53,926 bases of DNA from positions 1 through 53,926 of the forward strand of contig JBBDIG010000002.1 in the NCBI GenBank assembly GCA_040880525.1, in the 5' to 3' direction. The notes beneath the pieces are model-generated. The model saw only the letters and a list, made by a program, of their open reading frames with translations. It made no database searches and was not told the origin of the DNA. This DNA comes from Bacteroidia bacterium. GTDB lineage: Bacteria; Bacteroidota; Bacteroidia; CAILMK01; JBBDIG01. The position numbers and the translations under genes are program-made. Within the stretch, counting starts at the first letter, position 1. Every line of letters starts with the position of its first letter. This document shows, in pieces, positions 17,901 to 24,168 of this stretch.

Positions 17901-18325
17901 ATGGCCCTTCGCAGGATGCCTCGAATTGGTTTAGTGCAGCCGCCACAGCCGCATATGCCACACCCACCTTCCGGAATTCGCAGTTCAAGCATCGCCAACC
18001 GGCCAGCAAACCCTACACAATTGATCCGCCAGTTTTTTCTCCTGACCTTGACGGATTTCAGGATTTGCTGAAAATCAGATTCAGTTTTGCCGGGCCGGGC
18101 CAGGTTATAAATGTTAATATTTATGATCTTAATGGAAGGCCAATAAAAGAACTCGCGGAAAATTTACTGGGTGGCACTGAAGGTACAATAACCTGGGACG
18201 GAGTTACGAATGACGGCAGACGCGCAGCCAAAGGCGTTTATATTCTTTATATTGAAATATTCGATTTAGATGGAAACGTGGAACGCCACAAGGAAAACGT
18301 TACACTGGCTGTGAGGGAAAATTGA
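14945..18325 (+). CDS. Lamin-tail-domain (LTD) multi-domain secreted protein
   Basis: 1126 residues with a signal peptide (FILPAILLLNISVFAQ). Residues about 20-215 look like a jelly-roll lectin-like domain. Next come SbsA-type Ig domains (from about 218: PEILSAVARNATTILAHFSE) alternating with lamin tail domains. LTD1 is about residues 315-475, LTD2 about 581-735 and LTD3 about 850-1000. LTD1 and LTD2 are clear duplicates, sharing GLPEAEF/YxEL, LxPDSFLILT, LNNxGDxxVI and KEDGGWxLExI. The last 90 residues are a FlgD-like Ig domain (FSPDLDGFQDLLKIRF, VNIYDLNGRPIKEL, AAKGVYILYIEIFD) that also resembles the gliding-motility C-terminal signal. It is likely exported and displayed; binding partner unknown. 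Confidence 0.85.
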   Translation: MKHFILPAILLLNISVFAQITDSFTDENFTSNPAWTGDVANFQVNNEKRLQLSSSGSGSSFLATPSTLIDSIEWNFWLNLNFSPSNQNNVSIYLVSDQQDLKSGLNGYLIKIGENGSNDAIDLVRQDGNTFTTIIHGADGRAAGSSNELRIKVVRDHLGNWELFSDTTGTIAYVKEGDALDNTYTSTAWFGWVCDYTTSNATKFYLDEVYAGPERIDKDAPEILSAVARNATTILAHFSEQLDPATVTATNFRIPGNGSATSASLETDGTGVELQFPQPLVNKNSYELIVNGIKDLSGNILSADTATFFFFLPEPGDIVLNELFPDFTPKIGLPEAEFAELFNASAFAANLNGWSISDGTSTASLPEIVLQPDSFLILTTTSNDAQFQPFGRTAGLSGFPTLNNTGDDIVIRDATGEIMERITYDTEWYHDESKEDGGWTLERINPYTSCGGNANWRAAVHPAGGTPGTMNSVLDATKDTTVPSPVSVEVLDSISLRVQFSEDLDSAGLGSAYFSAGSAAIADAWALQPGFNPVYIVFAQPLDDGIPYRLLISGTSDCEGNVLTDTLEFNFSYHIPKPAELYDILIHEIMFKPDPPAGLPEAEYVELLNRSDKPISLKGWTLSDPSDEAVLPDFLLLPDSFLILTQKSTEDKFPGELPVSGLVSFPLLNNAGDSLVIADSTGKVVLAVAYQAGWIKDGLKEDGGWSLEMIDKDNPCGGKENWRGSTDPRGGTPGTANSVEDHNPDVSDPDVLRITVRDSVTLEVIFTEPMNPESFSAGSFELSPYMGNPVAVEPQPDLFISQVITFATHLERNQIYELTVTDGRDCAGNEMVQNTSTTGLPEPADSLDLVLNELLFNPRSGGVDFVELYNRSKKIIDLKSLLVSSLDDELDIEDPKEITLQGYLLFPGEYVVLTTDPEIVKEYHNVPYPPKMLRLNSLPSMPDAEGTVVVLNRQGLRIDQFSYNHDMHYALLKDENGVSLERIDPDGPSQDASNWFSAAATAAYATPTFRNSQFKHRQPASKPYTIDPPVFSPDLDGFQDLLKIRFSFAGPGQVINVNIYDLNGRPIKELAENLLGGTEGTITWDGVTNDGRRAAKGVYILYIEIFDLDGNVERHKENVTLAVREN

Positions 18326-18349
18326 AAATCCCCGAAAAGAGAGGCATTC

Positions 18350-19384
18350 CTAAGCTGTCGCCTTTTTCACTGTAAATCCAAAAGTAGTTCCGATACCTTT
18401 ACGGCTGCGCACGTGGATTGTTTGCTGGTGAGATTCCATAATATGTTTCACAATGGAAAGGCCGAGGCCCGTTCCACCCTGGTCTCGCGACCGGCTTTTA
18501 TCCACTCTGTAAAATCGCTCGAACAGCCGCGGGAGGTGCTCTTTTTCAATCCCGATCCCATCATCGGTTACTTCTACCAATAGGTGTTCATCCATATCAT
18601 AAAATCCTACCGTGGTATTTCCGTTTTCCTTTCCGTAATTAATTGAATTGAGCATCAGGTTTACCAGCACCTGCCGGATCTTATCCTTATCCGCATATAC
18701 ATAAAAGCCCGGATTGGCCCCGTCTTTAAAACTAAAGCTGATATTCTTGTCCTTTGCCTTGAGGTCAAGTGAATCGAATACATCCTTTACCAAAGAATAC
18801 ATATCGAACTTTACCCATTCGAGTTCCAGTTTTCCTGATTCGAGCTGTGAAATTGTTTCAAGTTCGCGGACAAGGTCTTCCAACCGTCTGGTGTTGAGGG
18901 CCGCTTTTTCCAGAAACCTGCGATTAAATTCCTCGTCTTCCATTGCCCCGTCCAACAACGTATGCAAATAGCCCTGAATATTAAAAATAGGCGTCTTTAA
19001 CTCATGCGATACATTACTGAGAAACTCCTTGCGGAAGCGGGCAAGTTGCTTGAGGTGAGCAATTTCATCTTGCTGTCCTCTGGCCCAATCAATTACCTCC
19101 TGCTCCACCTCTGCCACCGGATCGGTTTGCATCATGTCTTTTATCCGTTCATTATTGCCGGGCGCCTTTAAGCTGTGGATGTTTTTGTAAATGACCTTGA
19201 TCTTTCGGTAAATAAAGTTTTCCAGCGTGAAGTAGAAAACCAGCCCGGCAGCCACGGCAGTGCTCAGGAAAATAACCAGGGATTTCAGCACATCGCCTTC
19301 CAGCAGTAAATACACAACTGACGAGACGGTCGCCACCACGACAGCACTAACAATGGCGAGTACCCTGGGTGCAGGATTCTTCAT
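18350..19384 (-). CDS. Sensor histidine kinase, PhoR type
   Basis: 344 residues. Two hydrophobic helices at the N-terminus (about 8-28 and 33-53) enclose only a few periplasmic residues, so sensing is probably within the membrane or through partners. A linker with HAMP-like character follows. The HisKA domain has the phosphorylated His at about 127 in FLSNVSHELKTPIFNIQGYL, and the ATPase has VLVNLMLNSINYG (N box), VTDDGIGIEKEHLPRLFER (G1/F) and GGTGLGLSIVKHI (G2). Its ATG overlaps the stop of the response regulator gene by one base (TGATG), so the two are one transcription unit. Similarity to PhoR is by architecture; the signal cannot be inferred. Confidence 0.93.
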   Translation of the reverse strand: MKNPAPRVLAIVSAVVVATVSSVVYLLLEGDVLKSLVIFLSTAVAAGLVFYFTLENFIYRKIKVIYKNIHSLKAPGNNERIKDMMQTDPVAEVEQEVIDWARGQQDEIAHLKQLARFRKEFLSNVSHELKTPIFNIQGYLHTLLDGAMEDEEFNRRFLEKAALNTRRLEDLVRELETISQLESGKLELEWVKFDMYSLVKDVFDSLDLKAKDKNISFSFKDGANPGFYVYADKDKIRQVLVNLMLNSINYGKENGNTTVGFYDMDEHLLVEVTDDGIGIEKEHLPRLFERFYRVDKSRSRDQGGTGLGLSIVKHIMESHQQTIHVRSRKGIGTTFGFTVKKATA

Positions 19385-20064
19385 CAGGGTTCGAATTTGT
19401 AGCCAATACCCTTTATGGTTTTAATGGTTTCGTCTCCCAGCTTCTGGCGGAGCTTGCGCACATGGACGTCAATTGTCCGGTCTCCCACAATCACGTCATT
19501 TCCCCAAACCTTCGTCATGATCTCATCGCGGTTAAATACCTTACCAGGCTGGGAGGCCAACAGACTCAGGAGTTCAAACTCTTTTCTGGGCATAGAAAAT
19601 TCCTGGTCTTTGTAGCGAACGTTGTGGCGTTCTCTGTCAATGTGGAGATCTCCGACATGGATATGCATCGAAATATCATCCTTTTGTCCGCGCCTCAGCA
19701 GCGCGCTGATCCGGGTCAGCAATAGTTTGGGCTTTATAGGTTTGGATACGTAGTCGTCTGCTCCGGTATTCAGCCCTTTGATCTCAGACTGCTCATCGCC
19801 CAGGGCCGTGAGAAAGACAATTAACGTTTTCTTAAACTGCGGATCACCCCGAAGTTCCTGGCAAACGGCAATGCCATCTAATTTCGGCATCATAATGTCC
19901 AGCAAAATGAGATCAGGCTGGTGCTGGTGAGCTTTCTTTAAAGCATCCAGCCCGTCAACAGCCGTTGATACTTCATAGCCTTCCTTTTTCAGATTATAGC
20001 CAATGAACTCCAGAATATCCGGCTCATCATCTACTACAAGTATCTTTGGCGGTGTGTGCTCCAT
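19384..20064 (-). CDS. Response regulator, OmpR/PhoB family
   Basis: 226 residues. The receiver domain has the acidic pair in KILVVDDEPDILE, the phospho-acceptor Asp in LILLDIMMPKLDGIA, the conserved Thr in IVFLTALGD and the Lys in YVSKPIKPK. The C-terminal winged-helix DNA-binding domain ends with DRTIDVHVRKLRQKLG and TIKGIGYKF. The ATG at 20064 is preferred over an in-frame codon at 20100: the family starts about here, and a good Shine-Dalgarno-like AAAGGAG stands a few bases before it, which is rare in this phylum. It is the partner of the downstream kinase. Target genes are unknown. Confidence 0.93.
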   Translation of the reverse strand: MEHTPPKILVVDDEPDILEFIGYNLKKEGYEVSTAVDGLDALKKAHQHQPDLILLDIMMPKLDGIAVCQELRGDPQFKKTLIVFLTALGDEQSEIKGLNTGADDYVSKPIKPKLLLTRISALLRRGQKDDISMHIHVGDLHIDRERHNVRYKDQEFSMPRKEFELLSLLASQPGKVFNRDEIMTKVWGNDVIVGDRTIDVHVRKLRQKLGDETIKTIKGIGYKFEP

Positions 20065-20165
20065 GTTTTCTCCTTTTTGCGTCAAAATTACTTCCGACAC
20101 GTAGTTTAAAAATTTCTTAACCCATTAAGTAATTGTTAACGTTGAGCTTGCGCTATGCCGTTTTT

Positions 20166-20954
20166 TTATTTTTCTGCAAAGTCTGCCGCATCATTCAGCC
20201 GCCAGTCATAGTCTATATATTCCAAGTCAGCATTTTCTTTAATCCTGATTTTTGAATATTGATTTATAAAATTAATCACAGTTCCACTCTTCTTTTTAAA
20301 ATCGCCACTGAACCAACTGAATATTTGCGATACCTGTGGTGCTTCAGGATTAATCCTGTTTAACTGATCATTTTGTAAAAATCTGCGGGTTTGTTCATCC
20401 AGTTGCCTGTTTAGCGTCTCTCCGTTATAGGCCTCATTTCTGAGTGCCGGACATGAGAACGATGCACAGTTGATGGCAAAGTGGATCCGCGGCTCCTCCC
20501 AGTATTTCCGAAGAATTCCGTGCTCAATATTGTTAAGGCTCAATTCCTTCTCTCCCACTTTGATGAAAGAAATATCAAAAGGAGTATTTACAAAAGGTAC
20601 CGCGATTTTGGAACCTATGTCTTTTATACTTTCCACCGGGTAATGCCGCAATACCAGCTCCACCGTGGCGGCATTATAAAGATTGATCCAATAAGCGATC
20701 TGTTCCTCCTGCGTCCATTCCTCGCGGTGGGGCGGATTGTTGCCCAGGTATTCAAGATATGCCTGTAGTTCCTGCCGCCTTTCCTGCATTCCTTCGTAAT
20801 CCATAAATCCGGATTTCAAATGTTTTTGTAACAATTCGCTCCATGCCTCATGCGAAACATCTTCTCCTGCCTCTTTGAAATCGATGTCTACCTTTTTGGT
20901 ATATGAACATTGAAAAAGAAACAGAACTGATAAAATCAAAAACACCGGTTTCAT
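20166..20954 (-). CDS. DUF547 lipoprotein
   Basis: 262 residues. The lipoprotein signal is MKPVFLILSVLFLFQCS, with the lipid-carrying Cys at about residue 16; a GTG nine bases upstream is in frame but less likely. The mature part is a DUF547 domain, a family of unknown function with a papain-like-fold suggestion: EQIAYWINLYNAATVELVL, then LSLNNIEHGILRKYW, then IHFAINCASFSCPALRNEAY. The conserved Cys and His residues of these segments are present. It is probably tethered to the outer membrane or periplasmic face. It stands alone between the response regulator and a divergent mscS. Confidence 0.85.
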   Translation of the reverse strand: MKPVFLILSVLFLFQCSYTKKVDIDFKEAGEDVSHEAWSELLQKHLKSGFMDYEGMQERRQELQAYLEYLGNNPPHREEWTQEEQIAYWINLYNAATVELVLRHYPVESIKDIGSKIAVPFVNTPFDISFIKVGEKELSLNNIEHGILRKYWEEPRIHFAINCASFSCPALRNEAYNGETLNRQLDEQTRRFLQNDQLNRINPEAPQVSQIFSWFSGDFKKKSGTVINFINQYSKIRIKENADLEYIDYDWRLNDAADFAEK

Positions 20955-21080
20955 TTTTTTCACTTATTTCTTAATAAAAATCCATAATCCCTGCTGATCT
21001 CAATTGCCTTTAAACAACAAAGCGTGAACAGGAAGTTTTATCCACCTGTCACAGATGCGAAAAAATAAAATTTAAAACTC

Positions 21081-21974
21081 ATGGTTGAAGCACTTAGAAA
21101 CAAATTGGAAGTTTACTGGGCAGAGCTCATTCTGCTCATCCCAGACCTTTTGCTGGCCCTGTTTATCTTAGCTCTATCCATCTTTATCGGAAGAAAATTA
21201 AGCACTTTTCTGCGCAAGAAATTCTTTGGGCGGGCTGAAAACCCGTTGCTTGATAAATTCATTTCGCAGATGATCCGGGCAGTGATTATAGTGGTAGGGC
21301 TTTCATTAGCGCTAAAGATCCTGGGCCTGGGAGGTATTGCAGGCAGCATGATGGCCGGGGCGGGAGTCTCTGCCCTGATCCTGGGATTTGCATTTAAAGA
21401 TATTGGAGAGAATTTCCTGGCGGGGATAATTCTGGCGTTCAGCCGTCCTTTCGCAGTGGGCGATACGATAGAAGTAGAAAAGAGCCTGGGAAAGATCGAA
21501 AGCCTCTCCATCCGCCATACCCAGGTAAAAACATTTGATGGAAAAGATGTCTATATCCCAAATTCTATGATCATTAAAAATCCGCTGGTAAACCATACGC
21601 GTGATGGATTCATTCGCTATGATTTTACCATTGGGATTGCCTTTGAAGACGATGTATCCGCTGCACGGGCGCTCATCCTTGAGGAATTGCACAAAATCGA
21701 AGGCATACTCAAGGACAAAAAACCGGTGGTAGCAATAGCAGAACTTGCCAGCAGCACAGTGAACCTGAAGATCTATTTCTGGGTAGATACCTTCAATACC
21801 ACGATTTCAGTATTCGATATTAATTCGAATGCAATGAATTCGGTAAAACTGGTGTTGCAGAAAAATGGATTTTCAATGCCCTCGGATATTGTGGAAATGA
21901 AGATTTATCAGGAGAAACAGCCGATACCATTGCGAATCGTAACCGATGAAAAATCCGCTGATCTGAAAGCGTGA
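21081..21974 (+). CDS. mscS: Small-conductance mechanosensitive channel (MscS family)
   Basis: A 297-residue inner-membrane channel that opens under membrane tension to release solutes on osmotic down-shock. There are three hydrophobic helices in the first 115 residues. The pore-lining third helix is Gly/Ala-rich (SMMAGAGVSALILGFAFKDI), followed by the typical GENFLAGIILAFSRPFAVGD. The beta domain has IRHTQVKTFDGKDVYIPNSM, and a short alpha/beta C-terminal domain follows. The length is that of E. coli MscS (286). It is a single gene, with a terminator just downstream. Confidence 0.95.
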   Translation: MVEALRNKLEVYWAELILLIPDLLLALFILALSIFIGRKLSTFLRKKFFGRAENPLLDKFISQMIRAVIIVVGLSLALKILGLGGIAGSMMAGAGVSALILGFAFKDIGENFLAGIILAFSRPFAVGDTIEVEKSLGKIESLSIRHTQVKTFDGKDVYIPNSMIIKNPLVNHTRDGFIRYDFTIGIAFEDDVSAARALILEELHKIEGILKDKKPVVAIAELASSTVNLKIYFWVDTFNTTISVFDINSNAMNSVKLVLQKNGFSMPSDIVEMKIYQEKQPIPLRIVTDEKSADLKA

Positions 21975-21992
21975 GAAATTCATTCTTCAAAA

Positions 21993-22036
21993 AAAAGCGT
22001 GCAGCTTCAACTTTTCAGCTTGAAGTGAACGCTTTT
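21993..22036. terminator. Bidirectional terminator after mscS and the barrel gene
   Basis: AAAAGCGT (21993-22000) pairs with ACGCTTTT (22029-22036), and CTTCAA (22005-22010) pairs with TTGAAG (22020-22025). The loop is nine bases and the A/T flanks suit both directions. Confidence 0.85.
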
Positions 22037-22088
22037 CAATGAGAAATTAAGATTAAACTTTTACTTCCAAAATATTCTCCGCGATATG

Positions 22089-23483
22089 TTAAAATTCATA
22101 TTTCACTCCTGTAGAAAATCCGAGCATATAAGGATATTGCTGCAGCGAGCTTCCTTCCGGGAGTATGGAGCGAAGCGAAACACGATAGGTAGGTTCTCCT
22201 GTAAGGGTAAGATGTGGCAACACTTCAAAACCCAGACCCGCATTCAATATAAGGCTGTAGTTAAGCCTGGGCAAGGGGCTCAGCCTGCGATTTTGGTCAA
22301 TGGGCCAGCTATAGTTATCCAGCACTTCTGTCCTGGCGTGAATCAGATAATCCACTGAAGCACCTGCTCCCATATAGAATCTCCACAAGCCAAATCCCTT
22401 TTCATACTGCAAGGTTACAGGCACTGCAATAAAAACATATTCATTCGTTTGCGTCATGTAAGCATCCGAAGTATAATTTCTGGATGCGGCTCCCTGCCTC
22501 ATGTTTTGCTCTATGTTAAGGACCACCATAGAATCGTTGGATAGCATTTGGGGCGTAGCAAATTGTTCCGTCTTTCCCACCTTTTCCGTCATCCTTATGT
22601 ATGATATTCCACTTCTCAATATCCAGGTTTCATTCAGCCGTTTTCCGATCTTAAGATCAAATGAATAACCGAAACCGGTCTTTTCCATTTCATTCCTGTA
22701 TTCTATCAGCATGTGATCCTGTATCTGATTTTGATTGGGAATTTCCTCGCCAGGCACATTCGATTCCTGAAGAAAGCGACTGCTGAAGGCCGGGGTGAAA
22801 GATGCCTCCACTGACCATCCTAATCTTGGACGATACTGGCGAGGCTTCACGACTGATTCCTTTTCCTCCGGATATTCCTCATCCAGTTCTCCCATCTCAG
22901 CGGGGAACAGCACCGTCATGAGTGATGGCATTTTGGACAGCAGGATTTCATTAAACAGCTCTTCATTTTCCGTTGCAGGTATTTTGTCTGCGGTAGAATT
23001 ATTTGCGGCTGAATTGCGGTCAGCGATATTGCCATCCTGAGAACCGGGAATTGAAGGTTGTGCGGGGCCGGAAACTGTAGTGGCTGAAGCTAAATTATCG
23101 GCAGTTGCAGAATTGGCGGGTGAATTATTGATTTCGCCTGCTCCGGGTGTTTCAACTGCTTGCTCATTTCCTGTATGAGCTGCTTCTTCAACCTGGGTTT
23201 GTGCAGATGAGATGGAAGCCGATTCCGCGCTTTTCGCCATTGCAGTAACGTCTTGAGTTTCGTTGGCCGGATCAGCCTGCCAGAAATATATTCCGGTACC
23301 AAGCAGTGCTAGCAAAGGTATGAGCAATAGAAGCGCATATCTTTTTGTGGCACCTACCGGCTGCTGTGCATTGAGCCGTGATTCCAAAGTCTCCCAAACT
23401 TCAGGAGGAGGAGCTACTTCATATTCCTGAAGCTTTTCTCTCAACTTGTCGTCAAGAGGATTATTTATGTACGAATTTTTCAT
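22089..23483 (-). CDS. One-TM plus outer-membrane beta-barrel protein, sigma-factor partner
   Basis: 464 residues with an unusual layout. Residues 1 to about 48 are polar and have the segment EVAPPPEVWETLESRLN often seen at the start of sigma-linked Bacteroidetes proteins. Residues about 49-68 form one hydrophobic helix (YALLLLIPLLALLGTGIYFW). There is no cleavable signal peptide. A linker of about 100 residues rich in Ala, Asn, Ser, Thr and Glu follows. From about 220 to the end are amphipathic beta strands of an outer-membrane barrel (WSVEASFTPAFSSRFL, ILRSGISYIRMTEKVGK, and last strand YMLGFSTGVKYEF ending in Phe). Its start lies 23 bases inside the 3' end of the sigma gene. The inference is a protein reaching across both membranes, or an anti-sigma-like sensor; neither is proven. 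Confidence 0.75.
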   Translation of the reverse strand: MKNSYINNPLDDKLREKLQEYEVAPPPEVWETLESRLNAQQPVGATKRYALLLLIPLLALLGTGIYFWQADPANETQDVTAMAKSAESASISSAQTQVEEAAHTGNEQAVETPGAGEINNSPANSATADNLASATTVSGPAQPSIPGSQDGNIADRNSAANNSTADKIPATENEELFNEILLSKMPSLMTVLFPAEMGELDEEYPEEKESVVKPRQYRPRLGWSVEASFTPAFSSRFLQESNVPGEEIPNQNQIQDHMLIEYRNEMEKTGFGYSFDLKIGKRLNETWILRSGISYIRMTEKVGKTEQFATPQMLSNDSMVVLNIEQNMRQGAASRNYTSDAYMTQTNEYVFIAVPVTLQYEKGFGLWRFYMGAGASVDYLIHARTEVLDNYSWPIDQNRRLSPLPRLNYSLILNAGLGFEVLPHLTLTGEPTYRVSLRSILPEGSSLQQYPYMLGFSTGVKYEF

Positions 23484-24033
23484 ATCGAGTTGATATCTTC
23501 AACAAATTTTCTTGAATAATTTTTCTTGCCCGTGCTAATTGCGATTTGGATGTTCCTTCTGATATTCCCAGTTCATCGGCTATTTCTTTGTGTGTATATC
23601 CATCAACAGCATAAAGGTTAAAAACCGTTCGATAACCGGGAGCAAGTTGTGAAACAATGCTCATGATCTCCTCCACCGAAATATTATCCAAGACATCGAA
23701 AGATTCGGTGGCCATGACAGCAGAATCCAACTCTTCCTGAAACTGTATCGCTTTTCCCTTCCGGAACTTTTCCAATATAGTGTTGACCATAATGCGTCTT
23801 ATCCAGCCTTCGAAAGAACCTTCACTCCGAAAATTCTTCAGGTTCAAAAAAACTTTCATGAATCCATCCTGGAGCATATCCTGAGCGTCATCAGTATTCT
23901 TGGTATAGCGCAGACAGATCGCGTACATCTTGCCGGAAAAAAGGTTGTAAAGCTTCTTTTGACAACTGCGATCGCCTTTTTGAGCGCCTTCAATCAGGAT
24001 ATTTTCAAGTTCTGATTCGATAAAAATAAAATT
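23461..24033 (-). CDS. ECF (sigma-70 family) RNA polymerase sigma factor, start unclear
   Basis: Redirects RNA polymerase to a small regulon. Region 2 is KMYAICLRYTKNTDDAQDML and GSFEGWIRRIMVNTILEKFR; region 4 is APGYRTVFNLYAVDGYTHKE with a helix-turn-helix ELGISEGTSKSQLARARK. The first ATG in this span is at 23928, which would cut off the first helix of region 2. The frame stays open upstream to 24033 and encodes residues fitting the family (FIESELENILIEGAQKGD, then RSCQKKLYNLFSGK). No ATG, GTG or TTG lies there; candidates are ATT or ATC codons near 24019-24027. An in-frame ATG at 24045 is separated by TAA (24034-24036). The start is therefore unresolved: rare start codon, recent nonsense mutation or sequence error. 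Confidence 0.85.
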   Translation of the reverse strand, partial: NFIFIESELENILIEGAQKGDRSCQKKLYNLFSGKMYAICLRYTKNTDDAQDMLQDGFMKVFLNLKNFRSEGSFEGWIRRIMVNTILEKFRKGKAIQFQEELDSAVMATESFDVLDNISVEEIMSIVSQLAPGYRTVFNLYAVDGYTHKEIADELGISEGTSKSQLARARKIIQENLLKISTRYEKFVHK

Positions 24034-24168
24034 TTACGCACTCATCCGAGCGTGTCAAAGATGCACACGGACCTCGTTGAGTTGCATTTGAGATTTAACA
24101 ATGTAACACTCCGGCAATGACTAAAACAATAATACCTGAGAAAAAGTAATTGTGCAGTAAACTCTTAA

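Noticed and set aside
21038-21046. TTATCCACC 9-mer upstream of mscS
   Set aside because: A lone near-match, not clustered with others.
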